Positions 1 through 10,148 are shown, counted from the first letter of the stretch. The stretch: 64,000 nt of DNA from Cardiocondyla obscurior (GCF_019399895.1 NC_091870.1:4770001-4834000); one strand, 5' to 3'. Notes: generated by a model not told the origin, from the sequence alone. Translations and numbers: made by a program.

Positions 1-1313
1 ACAATGGCTATCATATGTATCAGTTAAATCTCTTTACAATATCTATTATATAGTAAGTGAAAAAAAAACATGGTAAAATAGAAAACAATAATGTGCTAGC
101 AGCTAAGTAATTTTTGCAACTTTCTTTAACGTTGTGACCAATTATATAGTTTAAATATATTTTGCATTGCTCAATGTTTAGTATAATGGCTGCACCGTAC
201 TGTGTTAATACTATCTAAAACATTTAAAGATTCAGTGTCGTCTTAATCAGCGTTTAAAGTTTTAATGGTATAATTTCCACAAATATCGTAATTGAGCAGA
301 TCTATTAGCCGCCCACGTTTCTTATGTCTTTAGACGTATATCCAACGTGATAACGCATTGCAACTATCGTCGTCATCGCTCCACGTACTAGCCACAACCG
401 TTGTAATCAGATTCTTCGCCGTGTGATATGGGATGATCTCATCCTTCCAAGAAAATCCATCACGATTTTTTGTCAGCCACGAAATACATGATTATCAGAT
501 TTTGCGAGAACCGCCCTATACCGTGAGAACCACGGTATAGAACTCTCAAAAATGTAGTGAACGCGAACGGTACCTCTTTTCAGCACAGCTACTTTTTTCA
601 CAACAAATTTTTGTCCAACATGGAATTCTTGCAGATCTACAAACGTTGGCACAATCATGATGAACGTAAGTGTGAAACGCATGTAAATTATAACGATGAA
701 ACTTTCGCTCTTTATACCATAATAACTGCTAACTGGTACATTTTACATGATTTTGTGCACAACGTTGGACAGAGGGCAGTATTCAACTACGCAATCGTGT
801 AAAATGAGACAGTATGCAGTAGTATTAGCGGTCACACTTTCTTTGCACTCGATTTCTATTCGCACGTCCACAGTGGCGCTTTTGATTCACTAATTTTGTC
901 GAGAGCAGTATTGACTTGCAATAACGACAAATGGTCCATATGATAGAAATGTGACGCTGCAAAATGTCTTGTAACTATTAAGAAAAATTCTTATTTAATT
1001 GCGCTTATAACTTCGATTGGGCCGTCAAAATTAAGACAAATTGAGTCAATGCGGCATAAGTTTATCTTTCCTCTATTAAGATTATGTTACATTAACATTC
1101 TTAAGTGCGGATCTTCGTACACAGGGTGAACTCAGGGAACAGTCAGTCCTTCCTGTGCACTCAGTAGAGAAAGATTATTTGTAAAAGAAAAACTCTTTGT
1201 TAAAATATACTTTATTTTATTATTGAACATTTGAACATGGTCTTTGTTCGTAATCTCTACATAATCCATTCACGCCTAAAAATTCAAGAGAAATTTCTAA
1301 CAGTAACAGTTGC
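1..1313. other. AT-rich sequence with little coding signal
   Basis: Apart from the ORF remnant at 300-700, I see no gene, tRNA or transposon terminus here. Short ORFs on both strands look like chance frames. The stretch may be the eroded end of the virus-like insertion to its right. Confidence 0.5.
300..700 (-). pseudogene. Degenerate virus-like ORF remnant
   Basis: An open frame of 69 codons runs on the minus strand from 682 to 473. The same type of sequence seems to continue in another frame to about 330. It contains the hydrophobic and basic run FVVKKVAVLKRGTVRVHYIF. I associate this kind of sequence with a multicopy family next to virus-like genes in insect genomes, but I cannot name the function. 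The reading frame is broken after the stop at 473. It shares its strand with the two better-preserved virus-like relics at 1742-3575, so it may be a third gene of the same old insertion. Family membership is inference from memory and needs a search. Confidence 0.3.
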
Positions 1314-1317
1314 AACC

Positions 1318-1737
1318 TGTTGTAACCCGTCAGCGCACGCCGGTCATTGACTACCGCGTGCGCTGCATTTTTTATACAACTCAGCAGATTGCCAAACCGT
1401 TGGAATCTGCTGAGTCTAAGAAGCAGTCCTGTCAGCCTTTCGTCATCGCGCGCTATCAGCAGAAGGCAGTAAGGCACGCGACCACTTCCTCCTGCTATTT
1501 CGCTGACAAGACCAAAATTAATAATATAAAATGCACAAGCTCCGAAGCTCGTGCAAGTCAGTCCGAGAGTACGAGGTAGCGACTCGTAACTCTATCGCCG
1601 AAACACGAAGGAAGAATAAAACGCAAACTCATATATTGAACGATTGAAAGATATTTATTTACACCACGCCGTCATCCTCTTACACCAAAACGTGTAAAAC
1701 TCGGAGGACGGACCCCGTGCACCGCTCCGGTGCAACA
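1318..1737 (-). mobile_element. Solo LTR, 420 bp (family LTR-E)
   Basis: The block starts TGTTGTAACCC and ends GGTGCAACA on the plus strand. It is flanked by AACC on both sides (1314-1317 and 1738-1741), a 4-bp target-site duplication. On the minus strand an AATAAA lies near 1652, so the LTR reads leftwards. It shares its GGTGCA, CCGTCCTCC and GGGTTACA blocks with the LTR at 41810-42224, which lies in the opposite orientation. No internal retrotransposon sequence is present, so this is a solo LTR left by recombination. It interrupts the C-terminal part of the virus-like gene to its right. Confidence 0.75.
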
Positions 1738-1741
1738 AACC

Positions 1742-2723
1742 GTAATAAGCTTTACGAAAACGTATATACATATCATAAAAAATGGCGTATTTGTTTTTGC
1801 TAAAATCTAAGTTTAGATCATCATATAGATAAAATTCGGAGTTGAGATACAGTTTTACATTTATTAGTGTACAGTCATCGAAGAAAGATGATCCTTTCGA
1901 CATGACATTCTTGCGACCAGTCTATAAAGCAAAGAAAACGTCTTGCAGCTTTTTAAGTTACGTTGCAGCTTTGACGGTTAATGAATGTTTTGTGGTACTC
2001 TGCAAAAGAAGATATTCATACAAATCCCACAAGCGGAAACTCATACTTAAATATTGTCCGTAGTTTAAAGCTCGCAGTAAAGATAGTTTATTGATGTTAT
2101 TTAATGTAACATGAGGCATCCGCTATTGTACTTTATGTAACTTAATTGCAAGCTCAAGCTCAAAATTATTCTTAATTGAATTATTGTCATTGTGAGTACG
2201 TATCAAAATTAATTTGTGGCGAGCGTTGACAACTACGCGTTTAGAATTTTCGGAGAAGCTTAATAATGCGCAAAGAGGCACGCAAAAATTAAAGTATCCA
2301 GCAGATGTAAGCGTTAATCCATTCTATCCAGCATTTTGCATCAACGTAGCACTATCAGACGTGAGCAATAATTCTTGAGAGAGCTTGTTATTTCAACTTT
2401 TCTGTTGCGATCAATTTCAACACCATTGAGATCGTAACAAAGTTCATCGAACATAAACGCCACAAAATTATTTGCAAGTGTAGTCGTAAATAAATCATCA
2501 GGTTTTTTTTATCACCAATTGTCCTTCAACGTAAATATAGCTATAACATAGCAATGTGTATAAATCCTGATGTTGTAAAGGTATTCTTATTTCCATCACT
2601 ATATCCAAACGTTGTGTTAGCGTATGGATTGTACGTGCAAGTTTCAATCTTTACAATACTACTGTCGAAAATTGGCGCATCTTCAATGATTAATATTTCG
2701 GCCATTTTAAACGTTGCGTACAA
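1742..2723 (-). pseudogene. Degenerate virus-like structural-type gene (unassigned)
   Basis: On the minus strand an ATG near 2705 opens a frame that begins MAEILIIED. Similar-looking coding sequence can be followed to about 1742 only by changing frame several times, near 2600, 2500 and 2340. The last recognisable part, around 1750-1860, includes LYLNSEFYLYDDLNLDFSKN. I recognise the style of this protein as one of a multicopy set found in insect and cnidarian genomes, probably from a Polinton-like or other endogenous DNA-virus-like element. I cannot fix the exact family. Frameshifts, a premature stop and truncation by the LTR at 1318-1737 make it a clear pseudogene. It follows another relic of the same type on the same strand (2880-3575), as neighbouring genes in a compact genome would. 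Confidence 0.45.
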
Positions 2724-2879
2724 GGAAACCTAATAATTTAAAAAATTCAATGTTCAATGTTGTAAGTTTCTTTTTTGGTAAATAAGTTTCTCTGTTGTAA
2801 ACTATATTACTAAGCTGCTTCACTCGCGGAGTTTTATGCAAAACGAGCATCACTGCTTACACTCGTTTTCGCACATGTA

Positions 2880-3575
2880 GTCTCACTATAATTTCTTCAC
2901 TACAAAAATCCAGCAAGTGTCCGTACTGATCCACAATGCGAATTATCAAGTCCGTAATGCTTCGTACGACGATCGGAAGGTAAATAATATATGTTGGTGT
3001 TTACGGTATCTTGTATTCTGGTGGAAGGCTATACACGTGTGGCGTTGCTATACGCACCTCCGGTCACAGTATATTCTATGCAAATGATGTTAGTATTGAT
3101 GATATTTATCGGAGCATCTGACTCATGCCAACAATACGGTTTGAGTATACGATTAGACAAGAATCCCAGCAAGTCCAAGCAAGTCCCAGCAACAAACCAA
3201 TGGTGTGAGATTTAACGAAATTCAGTTGATACGCACATTAGAATTTATTTTTCAACGTATTGTTATTAGCTTGAATTATTAATGGGTAATCATCATCTTC
3301 ATTGCCGCGTGCTATTGTTTTCTTCGCAACATCAGTGGACGATGATGTTCGAGCGCCCGTCTCAAATATGTAGTAATGTCATGCAGCTCGTACGACCCGT
3401 CAGAAATATTAATCTCCGTGTCATTATCATTAAAAATAAATTTATTATTCATTAAGTTTACATTAGGTATTGTGTAATAAGTTTCAAAATTTGTTAATCC
3501 AAGCTCATATTCGCCATCGCGAATATGAGCTTTAAATTAAGTGTCAATCGCACATAGAAATCGCAGACACAATTG
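2880..3575 (-). pseudogene. Degenerate virus-like gene, partner of 1742-2723
   Basis: The minus strand reads an open stretch from about 3530 to 3320 with the segment YELGLTNFETYYTIPN, followed by a stop. Sequence of the same character reappears at about 2965-2880 with DQYGHLLDFCSEEIIVRLHV. Between and around these parts the frame is broken. The gene ends about 170 bp before the ATG of the next virus-like relic on the same strand, which suggests a two-gene operon-like arrangement in the ancestral element. The function is unknown. The assignment as virus-like rests on my recollection of a paired, multicopy gene family and is inference. Confidence 0.4.
3501..3532. repeat. Perfect inverted repeat, 14-bp arms, 4-nt loop
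   Basis: AAGCTCATATTCGC at 3501-3514 is followed by CATC and then its exact reverse complement at 3519-3532. The hairpin overlaps the start of the degenerate virus-like frame on the minus strand. Confidence 0.8.
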
Positions 3576-3899
3576 TCTACAGTTGATTTGATCGTAACAT
3601 TGATAGAGCAAACGATTATATTCGATTAGCGTTGTACCAATTACCTAAACAATACATAAATTAAAAGTATCAAACCCTTAAAACGAAAAGAATGGACAAG
3701 GATATTGCGTTGGAAAGACACTTTAAACTAGCGCTTGAAATTAGTAGGATAGTTCGGCCAAATTCTGATCGTCTCCGCCTTCAGTCCCCCATTATTGCTC
3801 GAAGCTATTACGTCCCGCCAAATAATATGTATTTCATAGGAATATTTTTGCGAGTACATTTAAGTATAATCTAATATTCATATATGTAATGCGTAGAAA

Positions 3900-4623
3900 G
3901 TAAGACATATATAAATTTATATCACTTTACTCGTGAATAGTATAGCATTAGTTGCGCCGACGTTATATTCAGTAGCTTAGCATTATTCACGCCGACACTA
4001 GAATCAGTAGTTTAGCTTTATTCCCGCCAACAGAGGCTTCCACTTCCATGCGGCTCGGGGCGTCGAACGCCGCTATTCCCACCACCACCGTTCCACCTCC
4101 AGGCGACCGGCAGCGCCGAACGCCGCTTCCCTACTACCTACCCAAGCGCTAGGTGGAAGGCAGCGCCGGTGAAGCCCGGAGCATAATCTCACCGAAGCGT
4201 CAGTTCTAATTCTGACTTCAAACTCTTAACATCTCTCTTCCAAGAATGTCCATTCTGCGTGCGAATCTAATGACATAAGTCTAACGAAATAAGTTTAACT
4301 TTTATATCTAATACTTTACTTTTGTAACTCTGTAGTGTAACGTAAATTTAAGAATATAGATTAATTGTTAAAACTAAACTCTCGTGTTAAATTCAGTGAC
4401 ATCCTAAATCTCCTACCTTATTCCAATTTCAATTGTTTCACAATCTCAACTCATTTACAATATCTTAATAATCTGTGTGATTGACAATTAATTTCGGTGC
4501 AGCCGCACTGCACGCTTTTAAGAATCAGTTTAACACGTTTTCTAGTGTTGAAAGTGGTGCAGACGCACTGCACGCTTTTATCCTAGAATTTTTATTAACT
4601 TTATTTAATATTATAATACTTTT
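3900..4623. other. 5' region of an unidentified cassette
   Basis: There is a GC-richer block at 4020-4200 with repeated GGCAGCGCCG and CGAACGCCGC words. AT-rich sequence follows and holds two copies of a 25-bp element (see 4496-4580). I see no ORF and could not find LTR-like ends. It leads directly into the ORF at 4637. Confidence 0.4.
4496..4580 (+). repeat. Two direct repeats, each containing a hairpin, exactly 60 bp apart
   Basis: GGTGCAGCCGCACTGCACGC, followed by TTTTA, occurs at 4496. A near-identical copy (one base different) occurs at 4556. Each contains a GTGCAG/CTGCAC stem with a 5-nt loop (4497-4513 and 4557-4573). They lie just upstream of the basic ORF at 4637, where a regulatory element or RNA structure could sit. 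Confidence 0.7.
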
Positions 4624-4636
4624 GTGAAACTCCTTT

Positions 4637-4951
4637 ATGACGAATCTCAAAACACGTCGTGGCGGCCGGAAATATCAGATTCGAAAGATAATTGCGTATT
4701 ATTACGCTTTAAAACGACATTCGAACGACGTACGCCCGCAATACCACTTGACGCCGATCACCTTCATCGTGAGGAAGCCAAGCCTAGCAGACATTCCGAA
4801 GGACGATCCACGCAGGAGAGTCTACGAGAATCCACCCCAGGAGAAGTACGTGCATTGCGACGCCGAGTTTATCGAGACGCAGCGAAGACAATCACAAGCA
4901 GCGCAGCTTAGATGTCTGGAATGGGTAAGTACGAATAACTTTTGCTCCTAA
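4637..4951 (+). CDS. Hypothetical basic protein, possible first exon
   Basis: This 104-codon ORF starts MTNLKTRRGGRKYQIRKI and is rich in Arg, Lys and Tyr, especially in its first 40 residues. That would suit a nucleic-acid-binding protein. No family is recognised. Near its end the sequence TGGAATGGGTAAGTAC contains a strong splice-donor match (GGTAAGT at 4924), so the real coding part may stop there and be spliced to a downstream exon. A plausible acceptor, TTGTGCAG, lies at about 5412. An overlapping ORF at 4624-4911 in another frame is probably a shadow. Two cysteine-rich frames follow on the same strand. The three may form one cassette, but this is inference. Confidence 0.35.
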   Translation: MTNLKTRRGGRKYQIRKIIAYYYALKRHSNDVRPQYHLTPITFIVRKPSLADIPKDDPRRRVYENPPQEKYVHCDAEFIETQRRQSQAAQLRCLEWVSTNNFCS

Positions 4952-5334
4952 ATCTGTTGCACGCGTCTACGCTATCTAAAATTTATTTGTATCCACTTAA
5001 ACCTAACAAATACTCCACTTTACCTTTTTACCCTAACCCCTGCTGTGAGGGTTGCGTGTTTGACCCTTTTAGCGAGCACTTAACTTAAAAGCATACTTTT
5101 ATTTTTTTATCCCGACTCCTGTTGTGAGGGTCGTGTTGTCAACCCTGCACCTACCGCATTGCATGCATTTTCTTAAATTTAAATAATAGATTTTAGACTC
5201 TTATTTTGAATACGTGTGTTTATTTTATATTATCTTAAGATGTATAATGTGCTCTCCCAGTCAACGTACCCCACAACGCGCTAATAATATTCGTGACACA
5301 AATCTATTAAATATAACGCGAACCGAGTGGTTAG

Positions 5335-5661
5335 AGACAAGCCTTTGCGTACACAGACTGTACAGACGCCATCGCGAAAACTTGTAACATTTATTGCCTA
5401 CCTTGTGCAGTTAGCGTCGACAGACTTAAAGGTAATTTTACTCTTGTTACTGGTCATTACCTTTGTCTGGGAACGTTCCGCGTTTTACAAAAGTGTCACG
5501 GTTGCAATCTAACTTTAGAGATTCCCGAATTTTATCTAAATTGTGACTATTGCCGTTTAGTCCATCGTGATTTCTCTCGGTACTTAGATCTGAGCGGTGA
5601 TCGAGTTTTTCTACAAAATAATTCTGTCGAGATATTTATAGAGAGTCTGACTACCATTTAA
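5335..5661 (+). CDS. Hypothetical cysteine-rich open frame, no ATG
   Basis: Between the stop at 5332-5334 and the TAA at 5659-5661 lies an open frame of about 108 codons with no ATG. It would need splicing from an upstream exon or a non-AUG start. It is notably cysteine-rich: paired CxxC groups (CLPC, CHGC, CDYC) are spaced like zinc-binding knuckles, and part reads KCHGCNLTLEIPEFYLNCDY. The frame ends 13 bp before the ATG of the next ORF. A competing frame at 5327-5512 encodes a hydrophobic stretch and could be the alternative spliced product. No known family is recognised. Confidence 0.35.
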   Translation, partial: RQAFAYTDCTDAIAKTCNIYCLPCAVSVDRLKGNFTLVTGHYLCLGTFRVLQKCHGCNLTLEIPEFYLNCDYCRLVHRDFSRYLDLSGDRVFLQNNSVEIFIESLTTI

Positions 5662-5674
5662 TTTACTTTAATAA

Positions 5675-6094
5675 ATGTGTCCGCGACAACCTCGTGTACG
5701 GATACCTGCTCGCGTTTATTCAGGAAATTTAACTAGACTAATTCTTAATTGGTTGGCTTACGCTCGATGTGAGACGAGATACCGTTACTTCGAGCAGAAG
5801 ATTACGCGTCTTTCCTTTTGTGAACGATGCATGCGTAGATCCGGATACCCTATTACTGATTTCGTCCGCGTACCATCGCATCAATTACTTATTGGTTTGA
5901 ATTGCGGCGAACGCGAGTGTAGTAATTGTGGCGTTTTAATTGTTGATTCTCGCAATATACGGCAGTGCTCAAAGTGTAAAGAGACTATTCTGTTATTTTT
6001 GAACTACCTCGAGCAAAATCCAGTCGAGCAGCCGTACTTGGATAACAAACCAACCATAATCGTTATAGATTATCAAAGAATTCCCACGGAATAA
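5675..6094 (+). CDS. Hypothetical cysteine-rich zinc-ribbon-like protein
   Basis: This complete 139-codon ORF begins MCPRQPRVRIPARVYSG and stops at 6094. The first half is basic. The second half has clustered cysteines: CERC near residue 50, then C-x4-C-x2-C (CGERECSNC) and CSKC, consistent with two zinc-binding sites. The C-terminal 25 residues are acidic and hydrophobic. There is no signal peptide. It begins 13 bp after the preceding cysteine-rich frame, so the two could be separate genes or halves of one. For a random ORF in this AT-rich region it is unusually long and regular. Cysteine-rich small proteins occur in viruses, retroelements and transcription regulators. Which of these applies cannot be told here. 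Confidence 0.45.
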   Translation: MCPRQPRVRIPARVYSGNLTRLILNWLAYARCETRYRYFEQKITRLSFCERCMRRSGYPITDFVRVPSHQLLIGLNCGERECSNCGVLIVDSRNIRQCSKCKETILLFLNYLEQNPVEQPYLDNKPTIIVIDYQRIPTE

Positions 6095-6099
6095 ATCTT

Positions 6100-6903
6100 G
6101 CTTTTACTCGGTCAAAATATCGTGATCTCATTATTGCCTAGGCCCGTGGTCCAAAACCATTATAAACGCCCGCGACCACCGGGACGTAACAATATTGACT
6201 TAAGCAATCACAGATTTGCTTGGAATTTTAACTTCTTTGCAGGATCTGACTTAAAGATTTTTGGCCTTTAATGGAATCATTAAACTGATACGTTTCATTT
6301 TTCTGCATTTTCTGCGGTGCAGTTAAAAACACATATAAATCCGCGGTTTGGTCCATTTGTAGTGGGACACCTTGTATATTTTTTATATTAAAGTCGTAAA
6401 GTTTAAAATATATGTGAAAAACTTTTATTTGTCTTTCAAACATAGTCTTTAAACAGTCAAAACCACTAAAAAACCAAGAAACTAAAGGTGTCTTTACCAA
6501 ATGCAGTACTATATTTATATTATCAACAAATTCATTGTTGAGAACGCTACGCGGGAACCACCATACACCACATAACGGGCCAAATGATAAACATAAGATT
6601 ATAATGTATATTAGCTAATAACAGTAGAATATGTTCACGTAAAACAAGTAACAAAAATATAATGCATCATCTTTTAAATTTTTTTGACCCATTGATTACT
6701 GATCTAAGAATGAAAGAAAAACAAGAAAAGAACAAAATTTTCTGAAAAAGCCAAATCATTATTAAATAATTATAAAGAATAAAAATTGATTCTTTAATTA
6801 GAACATACTTCATAAAAATATATTAATTTAAATTAAGGATAAAATTTAAAGAATAAAAAAAATAAAAAATTCTAAAAATCCTAAAAATTAATTTTTGCTG
6901 ATA
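6100..6903. other. AT-rich spacer with one foldback-type end
   Basis: No gene is seen. The segment GTGGGACACCTTGTATATTT at about 6361 matches the termini of the foldback elements at 19915 and 48036, so one eroded end may be present. The rest is AT-rich. Confidence 0.4.
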
Positions 6904-7071
6904 TATTAGGTGTGTGAATTAATTCGGTCCATTTTTGTTTAAACAAAAAAAACTTTTGTAAAAAAAAACATAAATACGTATGCTAATCAAAGTATTTTCC
7001 ATCGTTTGCTTTTACTTTTTCCCATCTTTCTGGCAATTGCAATATTCCGTGACGGAAAAACGACTCGTTCT

Positions 7072-7760
7072 TTAAAGCGATTCGTTGAACCATTTTTCTA
7101 TGTCTTCATAATTGGTAAAGTGCTGATCCGAAACCCCGTGTGCCATCAATCTAAACAAGTAGTAATCTGATGGAGCAATGTCAGGTGAATATGGCGGGTG
7201 AGGTAAAACATCCCAGCAAAGTGCTTTCAAGGTGTTCTTAACAATTTTTTCAACATGTGGCCGAGCGTTACTGTGTTGAAAGATCACTTTATCATGTCTC
7301 TTTGTATATTCTAGCTTTATACTTTTTAATGCGATGTTCAAACGTACTAATTGTTCTTGATAAGATTGAGCAGTGATAGTTTGATTTGGTTTTAATAGCT
7401 CATGGTACAATACACCCTTTTGATCCCACCATATAAAGAGCATTACTTTTTTGCCATAAAGATTCCGCTTTGGTGTCGATGTGAATGGTTTTCCTGGATT
7501 GCAAATAAATTTTCTTTGTTTGGGATTATTAGAATATATCCACTTTTTATCTCCCGTTACAATTCGATGCAGAAAGCCTTTTCTTCTTTGTCTGGCAAGC
7601 AAGAATTCAGACATGGCTTTTCGTTTCTCGATGTCTTTATCTTTGAGTATATATGTCAACCATCTTTCTTTATAAATTTTCCCATGGCTGCCAAATGTAC
7701 AGAAATTATTGATCGATTTACATTTAACAATTCTGCGAGCTTATGTTATGATTGACACAG
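7072..7760 (-). pseudogene. Mariner transposase, C-terminal part
   Basis: The minus-strand ORF of 195 codons (7659-7072) is the catalytic part of a mariner transposase of the D,D34D class. Upstream sequence to about 7775 continues the helix-turn-helix region in frame but holds a stop codon. The first catalytic Asp is in VTGDKKWIYSNN, and the third lies in SPDIAPSDYYLF. The position of the second Asp, normally in the DNARPH motif, reads HSNARPH, so the Asp is replaced by Ser. With the stop and the LTR insertion, the enzyme is dead. Cut-and-paste transposition at TA sites is the family's known activity. Confidence 0.85.
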
Positions 7761-7782
7761 ATCTTCATTGATTAGTGCCTGC

Positions 7783-8327
7783 TGGTTGAAGTTTGCGACA
7801 ACCACTGTTGCCGCTATAGCTTGTTCTCGTCGCAGGTTAAAATGAATTTAGGCTGATTATTAATTGATAGGCTATATTGCTTTTTTATACGCTCTGCAAG
7901 AGGCAGAGCTGTGGTGCGAACCTTACAGAGGTTACGTCAGTCGAGTCCCGAAGTACGGAGGTCGGTGCCGGTCAAAATTAAATAAACAACTGTGTCGTCG
8001 CGAAACTTATTGAGAGATCAGCCGCGCGACTAAATTTTCTCTCTTTTATATCGCTACCTTTTTTCTTTCTCGCGGTCTCCTTGCCTACTCATTTTAAACC
8101 GTCGTCGGTTAAGTCGCTATTGTTATTAGTCGCTTCGAGAATTCTATGTTATTATTTTTATATTTAACAGTCGTCTCGATAAAAACATGAGCTATTATCT
8201 TTAACGCGACTTGTTCGTTTCGCGGTGTCTTGTTATTATTTCTCGCGTATGTTAGCTGCTTCTCGAAACGTCCAATATATTTTATAATTTATAATATCCT
8301 TCTAGTTTGTTTTTTATAATTCCTACA
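7783..8327 (+). mobile_element. Solo LTR, 545 bp, nested in mariner
   Basis: The insert starts TGGTTGAAG, ends TTCCTACA and is flanked by CCTGC on both sides (7778-7782 and 8328-8332). These are TG...CA ends with a 5-bp duplication. TTTTTATACGC near 7882 and TTAAATAAAC near 7978 look like a promoter and a poly(A) signal on the plus strand. No coding sequence is present. Confidence 0.8.
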
Positions 8328-8329
8328 CC

Positions 8330-8515
8330 TGCAATTCCACGTCCTCAAATTTTTTTCGTTGACCTGAACGAGATTTGTCTTCCACGTTGAAATCGCCGTC
8401 TTTAAAACGTCAAAACCATTCTCTGCAAGATTTGTCGGTGGGTGTACTTTCACCATAAGCTTCTACGAGCATTTGATGAGCTTTAGCGGCTGTTTTTTTT
8501 TTAATAAAAACCAAA
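8330..8515 (-). pseudogene. Mariner transposase, N-terminal fragment
   Basis: The minus strand of this stretch reads an N-terminal DNA-binding segment containing EAYGESTPTDKSCREWF, then a stop, then RFKDGDFNVEDKSRSGQRKK. This is the typical first helix-turn-helix region of a mariner transposase. It is separated from the rest of the gene by the LTR at 7783-8327. On both sides the coding sequence resumes at the duplicated pentamer, so the two fragments belong to one original gene. Confidence 0.75.
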
Positions 8516-8738
8516 AATAAGCGTTTCCCGAAAATGACGTCTATTTGGCTCAAATTTCGACATTTTTAAAATAGCTCAACACGTTGCTATCTGTACAAAT
8601 CCCAAACGATTATCACTCGATATTTTTACTAGACGTCGAAACTAATAAGTGAAACCATTTATTACCATTAGAAGGTTATAAATACTGTAATATAGCAATT
8701 GACCGCCAAATAGACCAAATTAATTCACACACCTAATA

Positions 8739-9269
8739 TTATAAGTAATAAAATTACAAAATAATAAAAACTCTAAAATATTATAACACCTTAAATGTAT
8801 ATTTTTTTTATAAGTTTATTCGCAGTTTTACAGTTTTGATTCTAAATCTTGATTTTGTTGGATCCGTTATTCTAAATTTAAACCGTAATTGAAATTTACG
8901 CAGAAGCCATGTATAGTTTATTTAATTATCAACAAATTAAAAAAAAATTAGTGTTTCGTTAAAAAATAGAGCGTCGACACAATTTTGTCCACGAAAAGTG
9001 CTTTTCGTCCCACTGTGCGACGTGCCTCGGAACAAGAAAAAGAACCTTTCATCTTTTTTCCTCGCTGCCTTTGCGTTACTCGAGCGCGGATCTACCAATC
9101 TGCGGTTACGTTTTTGATCGAAATTTTCTTCGGCGTTCCGCAAAAGACAGTGAAAAAAAATATAGTGACGACAATAAAAAAAGGTTTTGCTTTGATAAAT
9201 TCGTTGCATCGCTGATGTTTACACACTATATTAAAAATTATTTGAACTACTTCTGCTTGCATGACGCAT
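8739..9269. other. Unassigned spacer
   Basis: AT-rich to 8940, then mixed composition. Short overlapping ORFs on both strands show no recognisable protein. No transposon ends are seen. Confidence 0.4.
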
Positions 9270-9273
9270 ACTG

Positions 9274-10144
9274 TGTAACAGTAGCGACTTTCCAGGTCGC
9301 GTAGTTTGCCGGAGTTAAGCACGCCGGAGCCAGGGTTTACACGGATTGAAAACCGTGAGAGGTTGACATTAGATGTGGCCTGGGCTGACGGGAACGCCCG
9401 TCGGGGAAGCCGAGGTTATCCGGGACAACCCGGAAAGCAACGGTCGGGAGCGCCCGATCACGGCAATGCCGGCGACTAGCTGTCGCGCGGCGGATCCGGT
9501 GCCGGACGGGAGCACTCGTCCGAGGGATCGTGACAGTCTGAAGTGCTCTGAAAGTCAGTGGCAGTCGAGAGCATCCGACTGCAGCGGTGTTAACGGCAGA
9601 ATGCCGTACAATAGATCCGAAACCTAGACGGGAGCGCCTGTCTAAGGGATCTCGGTAGCCCGGAGTATCCGGGGGCGCCGGCGATATTTGGTCGCCTCGG
9701 TGGTGGAGCCCCGGGAGCGCCCAAAATCTCCAGGAACCTGAATTTATATTCTGCCTTAGAAGCGCTTAAAGCAGCGGAAAGTCTCACCGGGAGCGCCCGG
9801 GTTCGACTCGGAAGCGCCCGAGTCGGAAAGTATGCGAAAGGCTTTGGGAGCGCCCGAAGCCTTAGGGTCTGGAGGATGTGCTCTAGTCGAGGATCGGAGC
9901 CGGAGAGGTGCTTGCTCTCTCGCGTGCTCGGTTTATATAACTGCCGAGATGAGAGTGGGAAAACTCCCACTCTCACCTCGGCGGTGCGCGCCATCGTCGG
10001 ACTGATGGTCGTCCGGCAAACTGTGCCAGGTGCGTCCGGCGGCGCTCGGACCGGTGTTCGCCCGAGTTATCTCTGGGGACGGCGTCGTGCCGTCTAGGGC
10101 CGGTGTTTGCTTTTTTTAGTGGCGAGGCTTAGGCACTCGCTACA
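9274..10144 (-). mobile_element. Solo LTR, 871 bp, GC-rich (LTR-B relative)
   Basis: It starts TGTAACAGTAGC, ends CTCGCTACA and is flanked by ACTG on both sides (9270-9273 and 10145-10148). On the minus strand the TATA box TTATATAAACC lies near 9935, so the LTR reads leftwards. The transcript region is full of GGGCGCTCCCG-type hairpin words (GGGAGCGCCCG on the plus strand). These link it to the LTRs at 16681, 26715 and 49089. ORFs inside it are composition artefacts. Confidence 0.85.
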
Positions 10145-10148
10145 ACTG

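Larger units (their letters stand above)
6906..8736 (-). mobile_element. Mariner-family DNA transposon, interrupted
   Basis: Terminal inverted repeats of about 26 bp are present. The left end reads TTAGGTGTGTGAATTAATTC and the right end is its near-perfect reverse complement. TA flanks both ends (6904-6905 and 8737-8738), the expected target duplication. At 1831 bp the element is about 500 bp longer than a usual mariner because a 545-bp solo LTR sits inside it. It encodes one transposase on the minus strand, in two pieces (about 8330-8510 and 7072-7760). Confidence 0.9.
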
